A program made the position numbers and the translations under genes. From Benincasa hispida (Eukaryota > Streptophyta > Magnoliopsida > Cucurbitales > Cucurbitaceae), in contig NC_052357.1 in the NCBI RefSeq assembly GCF_009727055.1, positions 5,885,555 to 5,949,554 of the forward strand: a stretch of 64,000 nt of DNA. Direction: 5' to 3'. Of the stretch, positions 24,887 through 36,613 are shown one piece after another (position 1 is the first letter of the stretch; each line of letters begins with the position of its first letter). The notes beneath the pieces were generated by a model. That model saw only the letters and a list, made by a program, of their open reading frames with translations, did no database searches and was not told where the DNA came from.

Positions 24887-26500
24887 CTAGAAGGACTCTG
24901 ATCTATCTGATAAGCTGAGGATGTGGCAGACTAACTGTAGTAGGTTAGGCACCGGGAACTCATTGCTACTTGGGGGAGAGAAAACCTCTAAAAAACGGGA
25001 GCTAAAAAACCCAATGAGTGACTAGCTACGAAAAACATGAAGTAAAAATTCAAGGAAACATAAAGGTCTAAAACTGCAAACATATGGTGCATCCATCATA
25101 TAACAAAATCGATGGGTAGAATGTTGAACCATTTGATAACCGTTTGATTTTATATCTTCTATTTTCTAAAAGGGTTCTTATGTTCTCACCATTCCTGTAC
25201 CATAGCATCTTTTTCTAGGTAAACATTTGACTTTTAAATCAAATTTTGAAATGCAAAAACAAGTTTTCAAGATGTATTTTCTTAGCTTTCAAAAGGTAGC
25301 TAGATCCATTTTGAAAATGTTACTAAAAAAAGTAGATAACAAAGCATAAAAATCAATGCATAGAAGTGGTATCTATAATCCTAATATTTAAAAATCAACA
25401 ACTAAAAAACCAAATGAACCTAGGTGCGCTCCGTTTTCAGATCAAGAGATAAGACCCACTGAATGATATGTGGAGCTAGCAATTGTAGGGGCACTGTATT
25501 TTGTGCAGACCTAAAGGCCGCTAATGAGATAAGGCCTTCCAAAACCAGACAAAACGACTTACTCGTTAGATTTCTCTATAGCAATGAGTTAGATGATAAT
25601 TCAGTCTTCAGTGCCATAGAAATAATAAGTTTGTCTATCTTCTATATATATAGGATACTTGACATATGAGATCATTTATTTTTTAGTTTAGTAATCTTAC
25701 ATATACAATCTTCTAAAGTTCATTTCTTAATCTACATATTTACAAATCACAAACTTAGTTGCATGTCGTGGAAACACGGGTTACAGAAACTCAAGCCAAA
25801 TATCTCCCGACTGTGATTTAACTCAAACCGATTCTGTGAAGAAACTAAATTATTGTCGATATCATCACCTTACTGTTGATGATACCTACTAAATCGCGGC
25901 AGCTTGCTGCCACGACCTAATATGACCACATCACTTGAGATTTTCAATATCGTGATTGATATTATGACTCGTGAATTAATAGTACGTCAAAAAACTAGTT
26001 GAAGATTGAAATACAATTTTCCGATGCGCGAACATATTAACAATCAGATTCGGTTGATAGTCGAAATTACTCCAAATATAACAAGATCTGGCATCGCATT
26101 CAAGTTTGACGAACAAATAAATGCATAAGCAAGCAATCGAAGATTCCTACATTAAATTCAGCTAAACTCCATAACTAAGCAAAACGATAACAGAAAATCG
26201 CCTAAGAATTCCAGATTTCCATAGAAAAACAATAAACAGATCGTGAAGATGATCAGGAAATAATAGACGTAACTGATGAATCATACCGTCGTTAGTGCTG
26301 AACTTGAAAACAGAGCGCTCCATTATTCGAAGTCGCCGTCCGCGGCGGCTCGGTGATCGAAGACAGCACCGTTCGAATCAAGTCGCCGTTCAACGTCTTG
26401 TTCAATGTCTTGTTCCTTCTGTGCGAATTAGCGATGCGCACGATCGCACTGAGATACAGTGGCGGACTTGACGAACCGCACTAACTCTGAAATGCGACCC
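24887..26500 (-). pseudogene. Unidentified multi-exon host gene, damaged (minus strand)
   Basis: Several coding-like stretches line up on the minus strand with splice signals. A 48-nt stretch at 25916-25869 encodes VVAASCRDLVGIINSK between an AG and a GTGATG donor. An open stretch at 25833-25750 follows a TTCTTCACAG acceptor and reads NRFELNHSREIFG... A long stretch at 25641-25423 reads KIDKLIISMALKTELSSNSL, hits TAG at 25578-25576, and then stays open for 51 codons including FCLVLEGLISLAAFR and LLAPHIIQWVLSLD. A last stretch ends LVCHILSLSDRSESF-stop at 24887. A TATAAATAG box lies at 26530-26522, followed by a GC-richer leader whose first ATG is near 26322. The helical, Leu-rich text suggests an ARM/HEAT-like protein, but I cannot name it. 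The internal stop, the lack of a clean start and a nearby MITE-like insertion favour a pseudogene. A real gene that splices around the TAG is the alternative. Confidence 0.5.
25129..25420. repeat. MITE-like insertion beside a minus-strand exon
   Basis: Left CCATTTGATAACCGTTTGATTTT and right AAAAAACCAAATGAACC form an imperfect inverted pair. The right end abuts the stop codon of the coding-like stretch at 25423-25641, so the insertion may have cut off the original exon end. Boundaries are approximate. Confidence 0.4.
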
Positions 26501-26521
26501 GCGCTTTTCTCCTGAAGACTA

Positions 26522-26530
26522 CTATTTATA
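26522..26530 (-). promoter_or_regulatory. Putative TATA box, minus strand
   Basis: TATAAATAG on the minus strand, about 30-40 bases upstream of a GC-richer leader (26290-26490) that contrasts with the AT-rich DNA outside it. Supports a minus-strand transcription unit covering 24887-26490. Confidence 0.5.
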
Positions 26531-26539
26531 GCAACGAGT

Positions 26540-27830
26540 TACACATTTGCGCCTTCAACAAAAATTCCAAAATTGATAATTTCATTTTCAAGTCGATATT
26601 TTGAGTTTAGTTATATTTCGATGTCTATAGTTTCAACTATTTACTTTAGTTTTTCTACTGTTAATAGATCTTGAATCTGGTTAGTTTCTTGTTAATTTTT
26701 CTAAATAAAATTTGTCTTTGTGAGCATACTTTCTATAAATTATGAAAATATTTTCGTAGTCTCATTTTTTACGTGAAAATTATTATTAAATCTTACCAAT
26801 ATCGATAAAAAATTAATTTTAAAAGACTACCTTTTAAGATTTAATTAAACTATATCTACTTTTTTTTTAATACAAATAAAGGTATTAAAAAAATGCTTAA
26901 AGACAAATGAAACAAGAGGGAATAGTAGAATTCGTCCATGGAAGGTGGTTTTTTAGCCACCCAGTAAATTGTTAATACATATATGAAAAGTTAAAACATG
27001 AGCAACCAATCAACATTGATGATTTCCCCACATGAAAGTAATATTTTTTACAAAATATTTGTCGTAGATAAAAAAAACTCTTTATCTTTCAATTTTTAAA
27101 TTTAATTAAAGGAAAAAAAAAAATAGATGTGGATCTCTCGAATCACATCAATGAAGATTTGAACTTCATTCGCATATCTATTCTTCTTAATCAAGAGATG
27201 TTAAATAATTTTGGGGTAAACTTCGATCCAAAAAAAAGAAATGTTATGCTCTAGATATCTACAATATCTAAAATGGAGAATTTATACATTCTCTCTTTGC
27301 CCTTGTGTTTTTTAATAATTCATATTTTGCCCCTGCAATTGTTTATATGCTTTGGGGAAAGGGGAAAAAAAAACTTACATAGTGGCACATCATATACAAA
27401 CAAATAGGTGGGTGGGAAAAAATCGACTTCTCACTACAACTGCAAATATTAACAACACAACTCTTCTACTATATTATATGGGTGCAATCTACCTATAAAA
27501 ATAAATAACTTAATAATCTCATTGTCATTTATTAATTTTCACAATCTCAATGCGATACCACAAAAAAGTTTTCATATCAAATAAACCTTTTCAGAAATGA
27601 TGAGGATTCAAAAAAAAAAAAAATTCTTTGGGAGCAAAACATTGAACGTGATCAAGATGAGGCCTTGAAAATTCAGATTCGATTTATGGAGAGGTATTGT
27701 TATCTATCTTTTTGGCTAAATTAGTAGTGTGCTTTTGAGAAATTTTTTGAAGTGAAAAACTTTCCTTGAAGATGCTATTTCTTTAGGAAACGAAAACGAA
27801 ATAAAGAATTAGGATAAGATTGAAAAGAAA
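26540..27830. other. AT-rich intergenic DNA, no gene seen
   Basis: No coding frame, RNA gene or clear transposon end recognised. Poly-A runs near 27110 and 27365. Confidence 0.5.
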
Positions 27831-29460
27831 AAAAGAAATAAAAGAATTTGGATGAGATTTCTTTTTGAATGATAAAAGAATAACGAAATAAAAGAATTAT
27901 GATTAAATTTAAGTTTGAATGGAAAATAAATTGGATTTACTGTTTCACTATCTCATGAGTCACATGGTTACCATTTATTCTATCTCCATTTCAGTCAACA
28001 CTCACAAGATAAATAAATAAGAATGACAAAAGAAGAGTAACATATATGTAAATACTTAGAGAAAAGAGAGTAGTGAACTAACCTACTGAAGGAACCTGTG
28101 AAGGCCCTGAATGGAAACGTGGGAATCAATCCCAATTTTCATGTTTCATAGAAACTCAATTTTACAAAAGAAAATTATGCATTATACAGATTTAATTTAC
28201 AACATGCTTAATTTACAAAAGAATTAGGGAAGAAAATGAGTTACCCTTATAGCCAAATAATTTTTCACGTATTACCTCGATTCGAATCACGAACCCTTCG
28301 TTATGGATTTCGATCTCCAAAAAAGACTTCCAACAAATACAAATGATCACCACTTTTTCAATGAAAAAAGAATATGAAATAAAAGAATTAGGATGAAATT
28401 TAAGTTTGAATGGAAAATAAATTGGATACTGTTTCACTATCTCATGAGTCACATGATTACCATTTATTCTATCTCCACTTCAGTTAACACTCACAAGATA
28501 AATAAATAAGAATGACAAAAGAAGAGTAACATATATGTAAATACTTAGAGAAAAGAGATTATTGAACCAACCTGCTGAAGGAACCTATGAAGGTTCTGAG
28601 CGGAAACGTGGGGATCGGTNAACACTCACAAGATAAATAAATAAGAATGACAAAAGAAGAGTAACATATATGTAAATACTTAGAGAAAAGAGAGTGTTGG
28701 ACCAACCTGCTGAAGGAACTTGTGAAGACCCTAAGCGAAAACGTGGGGATCGGTCCCAATTTTCATTTTTTTACAAAACAAAATTATGCATTATACAGAT
28801 TTAATTTACAACATGCTTAATTCATAAAAGAATTAGAGAAGAAAATGGCTTACCCTTGTAGCCAAATAATTCTTCACGCATTCTCTCGATCCGGATCACG
28901 AACCCTTCGTTATGGATCTCGATCTCCAAAAAAAAACTTCCAACAAATACAAATAGCCACCACTTTTTGAATAAGAAAAGAATAACGAAATAAAAGAATT
29001 AGGATGGAATTTAAGTTTGAATGGAAAATAAATTGGATTTACTGTTTCACTATCTCATGAGTCATATGGTTACCATTTATTCTATCTCCACTCCAGTCAA
29101 CACTCACAAGATAAATAAATAATAATGACAAAAGAAAAGTAACATATATGTAAATACTTAGAGAAAAGAGATTATTGAACCAACCTGCTGAAGGAACCTA
29201 TGAAGGTTCTGAGCGGAAACGTGGGGATCGGTCCCAATTTTCATTTTTCACAGAAACTCAATTTTACATAACAAAATTATGCATTATACAGATTTAATTT
29301 ACAACATTCTTAATTCACAAAAGAATTAGGGAAGAAAATGACTTACCCTTGTAACCAAATAATTCTTCACGTATTCCCTCAATTCGGATCACGAACTTTT
29401 CGTTATGGATCTCGATCTCCAAAAAAAACTTCCAACAAATACAAATAGTCACCACCAAGG
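27830..29460 (-). repeat. Tandem array, ~485-bp unit, of a flank/LTR-end junction
   Basis: Each unit joins a flank segment (TTAAGTTTGAATGGAAAATAAATTGG ... AGAGAAAAGAGA) to the 3' end of a minus-strand copia LTR, which on the plus strand begins TGAAGGAAC. These LTR-end starts lie at 28087, 28576, 28711 and 29189, giving spacings of 489, 135 and 478. The short middle interval contains the single N at 28620 and is probably a mis-joined unit. The array ends where the last unit continues into a longer LTR body. Confidence 0.75.
28620..28620. other. Assembly gap (single N) inside a tandem array
   Basis: One N directly follows ...GGGGATCGGT and is followed by AACACTCACAAG, a sequence present just upstream at about 28487. 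A unit is truncated at this point, so the join is likely a collapsed or forced gap rather than real sequence. Confidence 0.85.
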
Positions 29461-30288
29461 TCAACCTCTGTATTCTCTTGGAGTTGTGAACTCTGTAATT
29501 TTGGAAGATAGGGAAAGATTTGAGAGGAGGAAGAAGAATAATTTTTCTTTACTATTCTTGGAGAATTTTTCCAGAAATCTCTCACTGACTCTCAAAGAGA
29601 AGAAGAAGATGATCGGTCAAAACTGAACCCTCTCTCACATTCTAGTTGAGAAAGAATTAAGGAGGGGGGAGTTCAACAATACATTGTATTTAACATAAAT
29701 CATATTTATATTAAATTTAATTATATAAAATTTATTTATATAACTAGTATTTGAATCATAATCAAATACTTAACTCCTCTCAAAGTAACCTTTATGTTAT
29801 AATGTATCGAATACATTATATTAATTATATCATATATAATTAATTCCCTCAATTAATTTGAAAAATTCAAATTTATCCAAAATCAATTCTCAATAATGCC
29901 TGTTAATCTATAGAGGGGACCTTATGGACCTGTAGTTTGAAGCTCTAATGGTACTTTGATAATTAATTAAACTTTTTAATTAAATTACCCAACATCCATT
30001 AACTATTGAGCACTCCATTAAAGACCGACAACTGCACGCTTCACACTACATATATATTTTTGTGTCCATTGGATACAACCAGTCAACAGTGCAATGATCC
30101 TTCACATATTGCTTGTAAGTACAACTAGGCCAAAATTACCATTTTACCCCTATAGTTACATCTAACTCCTTAAGTACAACTGACCTCTCTAATGAACAAT
30201 AAGTCATAGTCCAACTATGACCAAATCCCTCTCAGGCCAAGACAAGGTGTGGCAACATTGTTCAAGCCCTAGAATCAGCCCTTAAGGG
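29189..30288 (-). repeat. Copia LTR, minus strand, truncated
   Basis: On the minus strand its 3' end is GGTTCCTTCA at 29189, with the family landmarks following inverted: TATATGATATAATTAA near 29830, GGTCCATAAGGTCCCC near 29920 and AATGAACAATAAG near 30193. It stops at ...CCCTTAAGGG (30288), exactly where a plus-strand LTR starts, so its own first part (about 750 bp) is missing. A different minus-strand fragment at 35880-36613 carries that missing part. Confidence 0.8.
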
Positions 30289-32234
30289 TGTTGGGTTTGA
30301 TGTCTTAAATCTCGTAGGGTCTTATAGTTTGTAAATGTATTGTACAAACATTTTATTTATGTAATAAAATATATGATGTTTTATTTCAAAATTAGTTGCA
30401 TTAACCACAAACCAATAAACTAACATCTAAGGTTATCTTGTAGCTTAAATATGTATGTAGAGACATACGGGTGAATCGTATTTAAGTGAGACCTAAATGG
30501 TTTGTAGTAGATGGATAAGATTGGATACCTTATCCTGGTGACACTACGAGTATAGACCGTTTTGTAGATGTTACAATTTTTGTAAAGGGCTACAAATGAT
30601 ATGATCCTGATCATTCATGTGGAGACATGCGAGTAGGGATATTCTATATAAAGGAGTTTGTATAAGACCGGACCACGAAATGTTTAGTCTCATTATATAA
30701 CGTCGTTCATAATAAAGACTTACACTTTACCAAGATGACCTTAGGTAACATGATCTGAATCCTGAGTGAGTTGTGAACTTCTACCTATGAAGGCGGTTCT
30801 TTGATTTGTATAAGTGATAGTGGCCAGTTTTCCGACTCAACAAGCCTACCATTTTGGGGATTCGTCTGATTGGGGAGCTGGGAACACAACTACACAAGAA
30901 GGAATTCATTCATTCCCCAATGTCGGGGCAAGTAGATAAATTGCTCTCTTAATAGATGATTATGGAGCTTGAACAATGTGGCGCCACACCCTCTCCTGGC
31001 CCGAGAGAGTTTGGTCATAGTTAGTCTATGATATATTGTTCATTAGAGGGATCAGTGGTAATTAAGGGGTTAGATGTAACTACAGGGGCAAAACGGTAAT
31101 TTTGGCCTAGTTGTACTTACGAGTAATTTGTGAAGGGTCGTTGTAATGTTGATTGGTTATATCCAATGGATATAAAAATATATCTATGTGCGAAGAGTGC
31201 AGTTATCGGTCTTTACTAGAATGTCCGACTGTTAGCGGATGGTAAATAATTTAATTAAAAAGTTTAATTAATTATTTACATACCACTGAAGTTCAAGCTA
31301 CAGATTTATGAGGTCCCCTCGGTAGTTCAATAGGAATTAATGAGAATCAGTTTTTTGATTAATTTGAATTGTTCCAATTAATTAAGGGGATTAATTATAT
31401 ATTATATAATTAATTAAATTTTAATTATATATGATATAATTACTATAATGTATTTAATACATTATAATATTAAGTATTTATTTGAGAGAAGTTATGTATT
31501 TAAATATGATTCAAATATTAATTATGTGAATTGTATTCATATAATTAAATTTACTACAATTTAATATAAATAGATTTATATTAAATGTCGGTGTTGAAAG
31601 AATTAAATTATAGGTTATATTATATGGGATACAATATCAAACTATAGATTATATGTTATGTCTGATATAACATATAGTTTAATATATTATATGATAAAGT
31701 AGTTATCACGCACACACACACATATATATATTAATAATCTTTTTATTAATTTTATTTTAAAAACAATTATGGGAGGGAGTTGTAACTCCCTCCCCACCTT
31801 TAACGTGAGAGTGGGTAAACCCCCTCATTCTGTGTAGTGGTTGTGAAAAAGGGTTTCGGAAATTCTCACGACACATAAACGTTCTGTGAAGTTTTTCTTC
31901 CTCCTTCTCCTCTCTCTCAATTTTCTATCCCTTTCTAAATCCAAAATAGTCAGAGCCTCATTCCTCCTCAGTTTTTATCCTGAGATTACCGTGGTAGCTT
32001 TTGTGGTTATGCCCATCTAGAGATCAAGGGGTTTCAATTGAATTCGTTCTTCAAAGGTAAGGGTTTCGTCCCTATTTATTTTTCCTGTAATTCAATTGAT
32101 GCATGCTGTATTTTTTTTTTCTTTTTGTGGAATGCATAATTATCGTTATGTTCGCTGTAAAATTTCGATTCTGTAAAATCTTAGGAATTGGGACGATCTA
32201 CTTCTGCTTATGGTCCCTTCATACAGTTTCTTTA
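30289..32234 (+). repeat. Copia 5' LTR, 1946 bp
   Basis: It starts TGTTGGGTTTGATGTC and ends TTTCTTTA, where the usual terminal CA has decayed to TA. The primer binding site follows directly. It carries the family landmarks CCTGATCATTCATGTGGAG, AATGTGGCGCCACACC and GGTCCCCTCGG. A CA/TA microsatellite lies at 31709-31732. Confidence 0.88.
31709..31732 (+). repeat. (CA)n(TA)n microsatellite in LTR
   Basis: About seven CA units followed by about five TA units, within the U3/R part of the LTR. Confidence 0.85.
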
Positions 32235-32251
32235 ATTGGGATCAGAGTCAG
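32235..32251 (+). other. Primer binding site
   Basis: ATTGGGATCAGAGTCAGG directly after the LTR, a mutated form of TTGGTATCAGAGCC (T to G and C to T changes). Confidence 0.8.
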
Positions 32252-34548
32252 GTTTAATGGCCCAATTTTTCCACAATTTTTCAGAATTGATTTTACAGTT
32301 TGGTCAGTTACTGCATTCAAATTGTTCATATGATGTTCTATGTTGAATGTGGTTTGAAATTGTTGGATGTTTTTAGGATTGACATTGTTTTTATTACTTT
32401 GTTTTTACTTTTGGTATGTAAAGGCCCATGTTGTGGGGCATAATTTTGCAATAGAGTCTGTAATTATTAAGTCCTTGAGTCATTTGTGAGTTTTTCGGTG
32501 CCAATCTGGAGAAAATGGGACCAAATTTGGCAGAGAAACGATGGGGGATGCAGCTGTATAGTAAGGATTGTATCACAGCGTTGCAACGCTATGATGAAGA
32601 ACAACGTTGTGTCTTTTCGTAACGTTGCAACGTTGGACACAACATTGCAACACTCCGAGGCAGAAAGAACCAACCGGTTCTGGTTCGGTTCGGTTCGTAA
32701 CTCGCTTGTTCGCTTGCGGTTCAGTCAGTTTGAGTGGTACGAGTTCGGTTTGAAGGTTGGATGGTTTGGTTCGAGCGGTTCAAGGCCTAGTTTGCTTGTT
32801 TTTTAACCGATTGATAATTATTCTTGTAATAATTAGATTCTTTGGTTAATTAAATTAATATAAGAGTTATATTAATTTAATTTATTTATTTTGTGTTCAA
32901 TCCCGATCCAATAATTTTGCTTATTAGTTATGCATCTAATGTATGATTTTTATTTTTGTTTATATGTCATATAGTATAAAAATTCCACCATAGGTTATGC
33001 ATTTAATTTCATGTATCATATTATAAATGTTATAATTTTAGATGCATGATTTATTTTTTACAACATGTTCATGCATCATATAATATAAATGTTATAATAT
33101 ATGCATGCATGATTTAATAACATATCCATGCATCATTTATACTATAATTGTTATAATATATAGTTCAATGTATGTATGGATGTATACTATAGTTTTGTTT
33201 CAACTATTTATATAAATGTTATATATGTTAGTAATGAAATAAAATTGCATGAAGCATGACACTGCCTTAGAGAATTTATAGATGTTATAATTTACTAAAG
33301 TATGTCAAAGCATGCAATGTATGGTTTTAATTTATTTCATTTGTTTATAATTGTTATAACAAAATGAAATTAGAAATTAGAATCTATAATTCAGCGTTGC
33401 ATGCAAACTTTAGGTTAAAATCATTTTTTTTTAATTGTTTTAAAACATGATTCACATATACCTAAGATCACATTTCTAATGAGATTAGAAATATAAGTTT
33501 AAAGTTTTAATCGGTTTAATAGGATTAAATTAATTCTTAATAAAAGATTAACTATGTAACAAATGTATCTATAAGAGATTTTTTGTCTAAGGCGAGTTCT
33601 GTCTAGGCTAGGATATTTAAGTTGACAGAAACATAACACTTTTACCTGGGAACTAACTGGAAAGGTGAATTAGACAGATTTGTTACATGCATGCAAGTTT
33701 GATTAAAATTTGTTAAAAAGTTTAATAGACTATAATCAAAACTGCTTAACTATCCAAAGGCAAGTGTTGTTTTTGGGCAAATTAAATATTCACTTAGTTA
33801 AAAATTAGTAGTTGAATTTTCCTAAGTTAATTAGCCCTAGGTAAAACACTCAATGGGAAGAAAATGGGGTATATAATACTTCATTTGATCCTCTTCACAT
33901 TTCTCCCTTAAAGTTCACACCGTGAGATCTATACTCGACCTCGAGGCACCTTGAGTGTCCCCCTACAGATGACATTTGTATAGGTCAATATCAAGGTGAA
34001 TGAAAAGAATGTTTATAATAAGTGGGAGCGGGATATGTGACAACATATCCCTCGATATCTCTCATTAGTTTGCAGTAAAGTTTCGTGCATGGCCTTGTGG
34101 CACCTTGAGTGTACTCCTATAGGATGACATTTTTGCATGACGCTCTATTCAAACTCTAGCAATGGATAGGGTTACTTTAGTTTCATGTCCTAATCGGTTT
34201 TTCCCTACGGTTGGCTCATTGGGGCGGAACTCTAGGACCTAAAATGAGGAGTTACACTTACAAGAATTGTTAAGCGAGTTTAACAAATACTGGACTAAAC
34301 AATGGTGACTAATAATGACAGTAACGAAGAGTTATTCTGTCTATTAGTTGAGATTATTTCATTTTAGTGAAGGGGCACCTGATCACCCTACGGTGACTTT
34401 TTTCCTGACTCATTGAAACATCATTGCAAAATAGATGTCACTTAGGGTACATTAGACTATTTTACTAAAATTTGATTGTTGTTTTGATGGTTTAATGCAA
34501 TTAGACTAATTATAAATAATTTGTATGATTTCAACAATCTTTTTAATA
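32252..34548 (+). mobile_element. Copia untranslated leader, about 2.3 kb
   Basis: Non-coding stretch between the primer binding site and the gag ATG. Blocks in order: a GTTGCAACG-type palindromic repeat at 32575-32655; a GGTTCGAGCGGTTCAAGGCC block near 32768; alternating TGCATGAT/TTATAATATA segments (32930-33300); a region with TAAGATCAC and GGATTAAATTGATT; then paired CACCTTGAG(T)GT blocks near 33950 and 34100. The same order is seen at 39713-41470, at 54249-58114 (interrupted) and inverted at 4204-8541. An unusually long leader for a plant copia element. Confidence 0.78.
32575..32655 (+). repeat. GTTGCAACG palindromic repeat in leader
   Basis: AGCGTTGCAACGCT, AACGTTGCAACGTT and ACATTGCAACAC variants lie at the leader position where related elements carry CGATCG clusters (7690-8235, 40035-40415, 54080-54540). 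Confidence 0.7.
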
Positions 34549-35880
34549 TGACTTCTGCTATACTTAATTTACTCGCTGCTGACAAATTAATGGGCGAAAA
34601 TTACACTTCATGGAAAAAATACGATTAACACAATCCTTATCATCGATGACCTGCGTATTGTCCTCATGGAGGACTGTTCTCCCGTTCCAACTCTCAATGC
34701 TGTTTGAAATGTTTGAGAAGCATACGAGCGATGGATATGGGCAAATGAGAAAGCCCAAACGTACATCTTGGGAAGCCTTTTTGAAGTCTTGGCCAAAAAG
34801 CATGAGCCCATGCTCACGGCTCGTGAGACTATGGAGTCTCTGAAGGGAATGTTCGGACATTCGTCCACACAGCTCAGGCACGACGCTCTCAAACACATCT
34901 TCAATGCTCGAATGCAAGAAGGGGCATATGTTCGAGAACATGTTCTCAACATGATGGTTCATTTCAACGTGGCAGAGATGAATGAGTCCATCATCGATGA
35001 AGTCAATCAAGTTAGCTTCATTCTAGAATCTTTACTTGAAAGTTTCCTACAGTTTCGTAGCAATGTTGTTATGAACAGGATTGACTACAACTTGACCACC
35101 TTGCTTAACGAGTTACAGACCTTCCAGTCCTTGATGAAAAATAAGGAACGGAAGGGTGAAGCAACTGTTGCTTCATCTTCTAAAAAGTTCCACAGAGGTT
35201 CGACCTCTGGGACAAAGTCTGTGTTTTCAAAAAGTGGAAGAAGAAGAAAGGTAGAAAGGGAAAAGCTAACCCACCAGCTACTGCCCAAAAGGATAAGAAA
35301 GTCAAAGTTGCAAAGGGAATCTGTTTCTATGGCAACCAGGAGGGACATTGGAAGAGGATTGTCCCAAATACTTGGCAGAAAAGAAGAAGACCAAACAAGG
35401 TAGATATGATTTGCTTGTTTTGGAAACCTGTTTAGTGGAGAATGATGATTCAGTCTGGATAATTGATTTGGGTGCCACTCACCACATTTATTCTTCATTT
35501 TAGGGAATTAGTTCCTGGCAGTAATTGGGAACTGGAGAGATGACGATGCGGGTTGAAACTGGGCACGTTGTCTCAGCTGTGGCAGTGGGAGGTCTCCAAT
35601 TAACTTTACATAATAGATATATTTTGTCAGAATTTTGTCAGAAAATGTATATATAGTTCCTGTTTTGAAAAGGAACTTAATTTCTGTAAAATATTTACTC
35701 GAATAATCTTATTGCATAGACTTCTTTATAAATAGTATTTATTTCTAATAATGAAGTCAATATTTGTTCAGCTGAACTGAAAAATAATTTATATGTGCTA
35801 ACACTGTTAGCAACTAAATTGCTCCATAACACTGAAATGTTTAAAATTGAGGTAACTCAACATAAAAGACTCAAAACTAT
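34549..35880 (+). pseudogene. Copia gag and start of protease, degenerate and truncated
   Basis: Gag begins with the ATG at 34549 (MTSAILNLLAADKLMGENYT), then is broken near 34620. The UBN2-type gag core is open at 34768-35403, with LAKKHEPM, ESLKGMFG, YVREHVLNMMVHFNVAEM and LTTLLNELQTFQSL. A K/R/S-rich linker leads to a damaged zinc knuckle near 35325 (CFYGNQEGHWKR: the second Cys is Gly and a shift follows). The protease site near 35460 reads WIIDLGATHH, with the Ser or Thr of the catalytic D(S/T)G replaced by Leu. Traces of a gag-pre-integrase start are seen to about 35870. Then the element is cut by a minus-strand LTR fragment. Integrase, RT and RNase H are absent. The gag text resembles the abundant cucurbit copia family I know. 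Confidence 0.85.
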
Positions 35881-36613
35881 GACCAAACCCCTCTCGGGCC
35901 AAGAGACGGTATGGTGCCACATTGTTTAAGCCTCGGAATCAGCCCTTAAGGGAGAAATTTATCTACTTACCCCAACGTTAGGGAATGGAGGAATTCCATC
36001 TTGTATAGTTGTGTTCCCAACTCTCCAATCAGACGAATCCCCAAAATGGTAGGCTTATTGAGTTGGCGATCTGGCCACTCTCACCCATACAAATCAAAGG
36101 ACCACCTTCATAGGCAGGAGTTCACAACTCAATCAAGATTTAAGTCATGTCACCTATAGTCATCCTGTTGAAATGTAAGTATTTATTATGAATGGTGTTA
36201 TATAATGAGACTATTCATTTCATGGTCCAATCTGATACAAACTCTTTTGCATAGAATACCCCATTCACATGTTTCCACATGATTGATTAGGATTTGATCA
36301 TTTGTAGCACTTTATAACAATTGTAACATCTACAAAGTGGATCGTATTCATAGTGTCACAAGGATAAGTTATCAAACCTGTTCCATCTACTACAGACCAT
36401 TTAGGTTATCACTTAAACATGATCCACCTGTATGTCTCTACATACATGTTTAAGCTACAGATGATAACCTTGGATATTAGTTTATTGGTCTGTGGGTTTA
36501 ATACTACTAAATGTCAAATAAAATATCTCATATTACATTAAACAAATAAAATGTTTGTATAATACAATTACAAACTGCAAGACCCTACGAGATTTAGGGC
36601 ATCAACCCCAACA
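35880..36613 (-). repeat. Copia LTR 5' fragment, minus strand
   Basis: On the minus strand it starts TGTTGGGGTTGATGCCC at 36613 and runs about 734 bases into the LTR before breaking off near 35880. Landmarks GACATGTGAATGGGG and CACATTGTTTAAGCC are inverted. It overlaps the content of the truncated LTR at 29189-30288 by about 75 bases (shared TATGACCAAA...CTTAAGGG), with visible divergence. Confidence 0.8.

Noticed and set aside
25463..25669. Plus-strand frame of 68 codons
   Set aside because: The minus strand here carries the better coding signal (long Leu-rich stretch with splice-like ends); the plus frame is its shadow.
32235..32251. tRNA gene suggested by TGGTATCAGAGC-like text here and at other sites
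   Set aside because: Only the short 3'-complementary segment is present, always directly after an LTR; these are primer binding sites, with no cloverleaf.
32486..32806. Plus-strand frame of 106 codons in the copia leader
   Set aside because: It lies over the GTTGCAACG repeat and the conserved non-coding leader block and is not preserved in the other leader copies.
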